Source: Acidimicrobiales bacterium
GTDB lineage: Bacteria > Actinomycetota > Acidimicrobiia > Acidimicrobiales > JACCXE01
Direction of reading: 5' to 3'
NCBI GenBank assembly: GCA_035546775.1
Contig: DASZWD010000030.1
Span: forward strand, 1 to 64,000
DNA length: 64,000 nucleotides
Part shown: piece after piece, positions 62,696 to 64,000 of the stretch
Position numbering within the stretch: position 1 is the stretch's first letter
How the letters are laid out: each line of letters starts with the position of its first letter
The notes under the pieces: generated by a model
What the model saw: the letters and a program-made list of their open reading frames with translations, nothing else
Database searches by the model: none
Told to the model about the DNA's origin: nothing
Translations under genes and position numbers: made by a program

Positions 62696-63653
62696 GACCG
62701 TGTTCGAGTGACCAGCTGACGAGGCGGGCGAGGTCGAGTTCGTCGAACCCGCCGAAGGCGTCGCGCAGATCGGGTCGGGACCGGTAGACGCGCACGAGTT
62801 CGTCGAGCGCCGCTTCGGCTTCGGGTCCCGAGCCGGCCGCAAAACCGGCGAAGCGGGCGCGCATGTCGTCGGTGACTGAGTCGAGCGAGTCGCGGTAGCG
62901 GATGCGCATCAGCCCCTCGCGCGCTGGTTCGAAGTGGACCGCGTGACCGTTGAGCGAGGGGACGACCTGGCGACCGGTGCTGATGTCGACCGGCAGCCGC
63001 ACGAACAACTCGCCGGTCGGCACCTCCGAGAGGAACGGCGTGTAGTACACGCAGTCGTCGAAGAAGTAGTGCGTCACTTGCGAGTGACGAGTGCGCTGCG
63101 GGTCGCGGATCGGCGTGCCGCCGTGGACGAGGTTGGCCGACCACACGAAGGCGGTGCCGAGCGGCACGTGGACTTCCTCGAAGGCGAGACCGGCGGCCTG
63201 CATGGCGGCGTTGACGCCGTCTTCGTAGTGGGCGTAGTTGGCGGTTGCGAGCGTCATGCCGAGATCGGTCAGGGTGAGGATGGGCAGCACATGGGAGCCG
63301 GGGGCGTAGAACAGCGGCCCGTTGTCGGCGTCGGTGTCCTCGAGGGCGACCCACACACCGCACATGAAGCGGGCCGGCTGCGAGCTGAAATGGATGCAGT
63401 CGGAGTGGTTGCGCTGCTGGGTGCCGGTGCAGAAGTTGAGCGTCTGGAACGGGAACGGCCGGCGCCCGTACAGCGCTTCGAGCAACTCGAGGATGCGCGG
63501 GTGGCAGGCGAGGGCGCGGGCCGCCGGTGACTCCTGCCACGCTTCCTGGACGCGGTAACGGCTGCGCGGTCCGTCGGCGAGATCGGATCGGTACAGCGGG
63601 TCGACTTCCTCGATGATCGCCTGCGCCTCGGCGGCGTCGATCAGGTTGGGCAC
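62565..63653 (-). CDS. Phytanoyl-CoA dioxygenase (PhyH) family protein; start uncertain
   Basis: 362 residues from GTG 63653. A Fe(II)/2-oxoglutarate oxygenase pattern is seen: FQTLNFCTGTQQRNHSDCIH (first metal His and Asp), MCGVWVALEDTDADNGPLFY, APGSHVLPILTLTDLG, and the second metal His in WSANLVHGGTPI, with RTRHSQVTHYFF supplying the 2-oxoglutarate Arg. The homologous part starts before the GTG: the frame reads PFAAEAAAFHRDGFLIVPNL up to codon 63770, after a TAG. No ATG, GTG or TTG lies in that 39-codon stretch, so either CTG 63707, a rare ATC near 63761 or GTG 63653 is used. The C-terminal 131 bases overlap the membrane gene. The substrate is unknown. Confidence 0.75.
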   Translation of the reverse strand: MPNLIDAAEAQAIIEEVDPLYRSDLADGPRSRYRVQEAWQESPAARALACHPRILELLEALYGRRPFPFQTLNFCTGTQQRNHSDCIHFSSQPARFMCGVWVALEDTDADNGPLFYAPGSHVLPILTLTDLGMTLATANYAHYEDGVNAAMQAAGLAFEEVHVPLGTAFVWSANLVHGGTPIRDPQRTRHSQVTHYFFDDCVYYTPFLSEVPTGELFVRLPVDISTGRQVVPSLNGHAVHFEPAREGLMRIRYRDSLDSVTDDMRARFAGFAAGSGPEAEAALDELVRVYRSRPDLRDAFGGFDELDLARLVSWSLEHGLTTDASAGLLRPHAPGLRALADSLAVARKPPSWHRRLRRATKP

Positions 63654-63770
63654 GATGAGGAAGCCGTCGCGATGGAACGCGGCGGCCTCGGCGGCGAACG
63701 GTCCCAGGTCCGGGTCGGCCGGGTCGAAGAACGGTGAATCAGCCCGTGGAAAGCCCTTGATGCCCCGATG

Positions 63771-64000
63771 CTATGGGGCGGCCGGGCGCAACCGCAGCAC
63801 CGCCGCGCCGGTGAAACGGTCGTGGGCGAGGTCGGCCAGCGCCACGTCGGCGTGGGCGAACGCGTAGGGCTCGGTGTGCACCCGGATGCCGATGCGCGCC
63901 GCGACGTCGAGGAACGCGGCGCCGTCGGCGCGGGTGTTGGCGGTGACGCTGCGCAGCTGACGCTCCTGGAAGAGGTGGCGCTGGTAGTCGAGCGGCGGGA
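63771..64000 (-). CDS. Zinc-type alcohol dehydrogenase, C-terminal fragment (5' end outside window)
   Basis: The frame is open from the right edge to a TAG at 63773-63771 and encodes about 75 residues. [40 protein letters not shown] and [20 protein letters not shown] correspond to the end of medium-chain zinc alcohol dehydrogenases of the AdhP/propanol-preferring type. Metal-binding and NAD-binding parts are outside. Its TAG is directly followed, in the same frame, by the open stretch that leads into the PhyH-family gene, so the two genes are very close and probably cotranscribed. The assignment is from tail motifs only. Confidence 0.8.
   Translation of the reverse strand, partial: PPLDYQRHLFQERQLRSVTANTRADGAAFLDVAARIGIRVHTEPYAFAHADVALADLAHDRFTGAAVLRLRPAAP

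Noticed and set aside
1-64000. tRNA, rRNA, insertion sequences, prophage or attachment sites
   Set aside because: I found no cloverleaf, rRNA core, transposase motif, integrase or flanking direct repeat that I could support; absence from reading by eye is not proof.

Overview
The window is a GC-rich, tightly packed chromosome segment. GTG and TTG starts are frequent, ATGA/GTGA overlaps are common, and convergent genes often overlap. The family repertoire (SARP/BTAD regulators, FadE and enoyl-CoA hydratase genes, a Baeyer-Villiger monooxygenase, nitrobindin-like and Vms1/eRF1-like proteins, DevR/DevS, many universal stress proteins, TANNNT-type leaderless promoters) points to an actinobacterium. 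A class Acidimicrobiia-like lineage is my best guess, but no rRNA or marker gene here proves it. I see no tRNA, rRNA, insertion sequence, prophage or CRISPR array, and no gene-free stretch longer than about 300 bases.

Layout. 0-8 kb: a PIN-domain 3' end; a FadR-type regulator with a matching operator, overlapping a di-iron hydroxylase; apbE; a nitrobindin-like gene; a Vms1/eRF1-like stress gene; a hydrolase plus Baeyer-Villiger monooxygenase pair; an acyl-CoA dehydrogenase. 8-23 kb: two secreted-protein units, each next to a SARP regulator. One is a PQQ-type sugar dehydrogenase-like protein with a SARP/NB-ARC/TPR protein; the other is a SARP followed by a 2584-residue EF-hand/RTX protein. An identical 18-bp direct repeat precedes both units. 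23-30 kb: enoyl-CoA hydratase, a double-domain FadE, a small helical protein, and a XylFGH-type sugar ABC transporter. 30-38 kb: a divergent carrier protein/GNAT pair, then a six-gene operon (AhpD-like, acetyl-CoA synthetase, pyruvate dehydrogenase E1a/E1b/E2, P-type ATPase) facing a DevS/DosS-type sensor kinase. 40-43.7 kb: an acyl-CoA metabolism operon. 43.7-62.7 kb: a stress island with universal stress proteins, CBS-BON, Hsp20, metallo-beta-lactamase RNase, L,D-transpeptidase, a complete arginine deiminase pathway, amino-acid permease plus CoA-transferase, four PPOX-fold proteins, DevR/DosR, an HDAC-type deacetylase and a GNAT. 62.6-64 kb: a phytanoyl-CoA dioxygenase-like gene and an alcohol dehydrogenase 3' end.

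The main discovery is a candidate DosR/DosS dormancy regulon read directly from the DNA. A 16-bp imperfect palindrome, consensus about AGGGACnTTCGGCCCT, occurs at about 12 intergenic places. It lies ahead of the kind of genes that make up the Mycobacterium tuberculosis DosR regulon (universal stress proteins, Hsp20, CBS protein, Rv2629-like, PPOX protein, P-type ATPase) and ahead of new ones (arginine deiminase operon, acetate/pyruvate operon, L,D-transpeptidase, deacetylase, acetyltransferases, an acyl carrier protein). The box centre lies 42.5-44.5 nt before 12 different start codons, often symmetrically on both sides of a divergent pair. A degenerate -10 (nAnnnT, often CACGCT or CATCGT) usually sits 6 nt before the start codon. 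This geometry predicts leaderless mRNAs and fixes many start codons. The sensor retains the heme-ligand histidine and the distal tyrosine of DosS.

Taken together, the regulon could let a non-growing, oxygen-limited cell make ATP from arginine, turn pyruvate and acetate into acetyl-CoA, control proteins by acetylation, rescue or silence ribosomes, and remodel the wall. That physiology is inference; the sequence shows the boxes, their spacing and the gene families.
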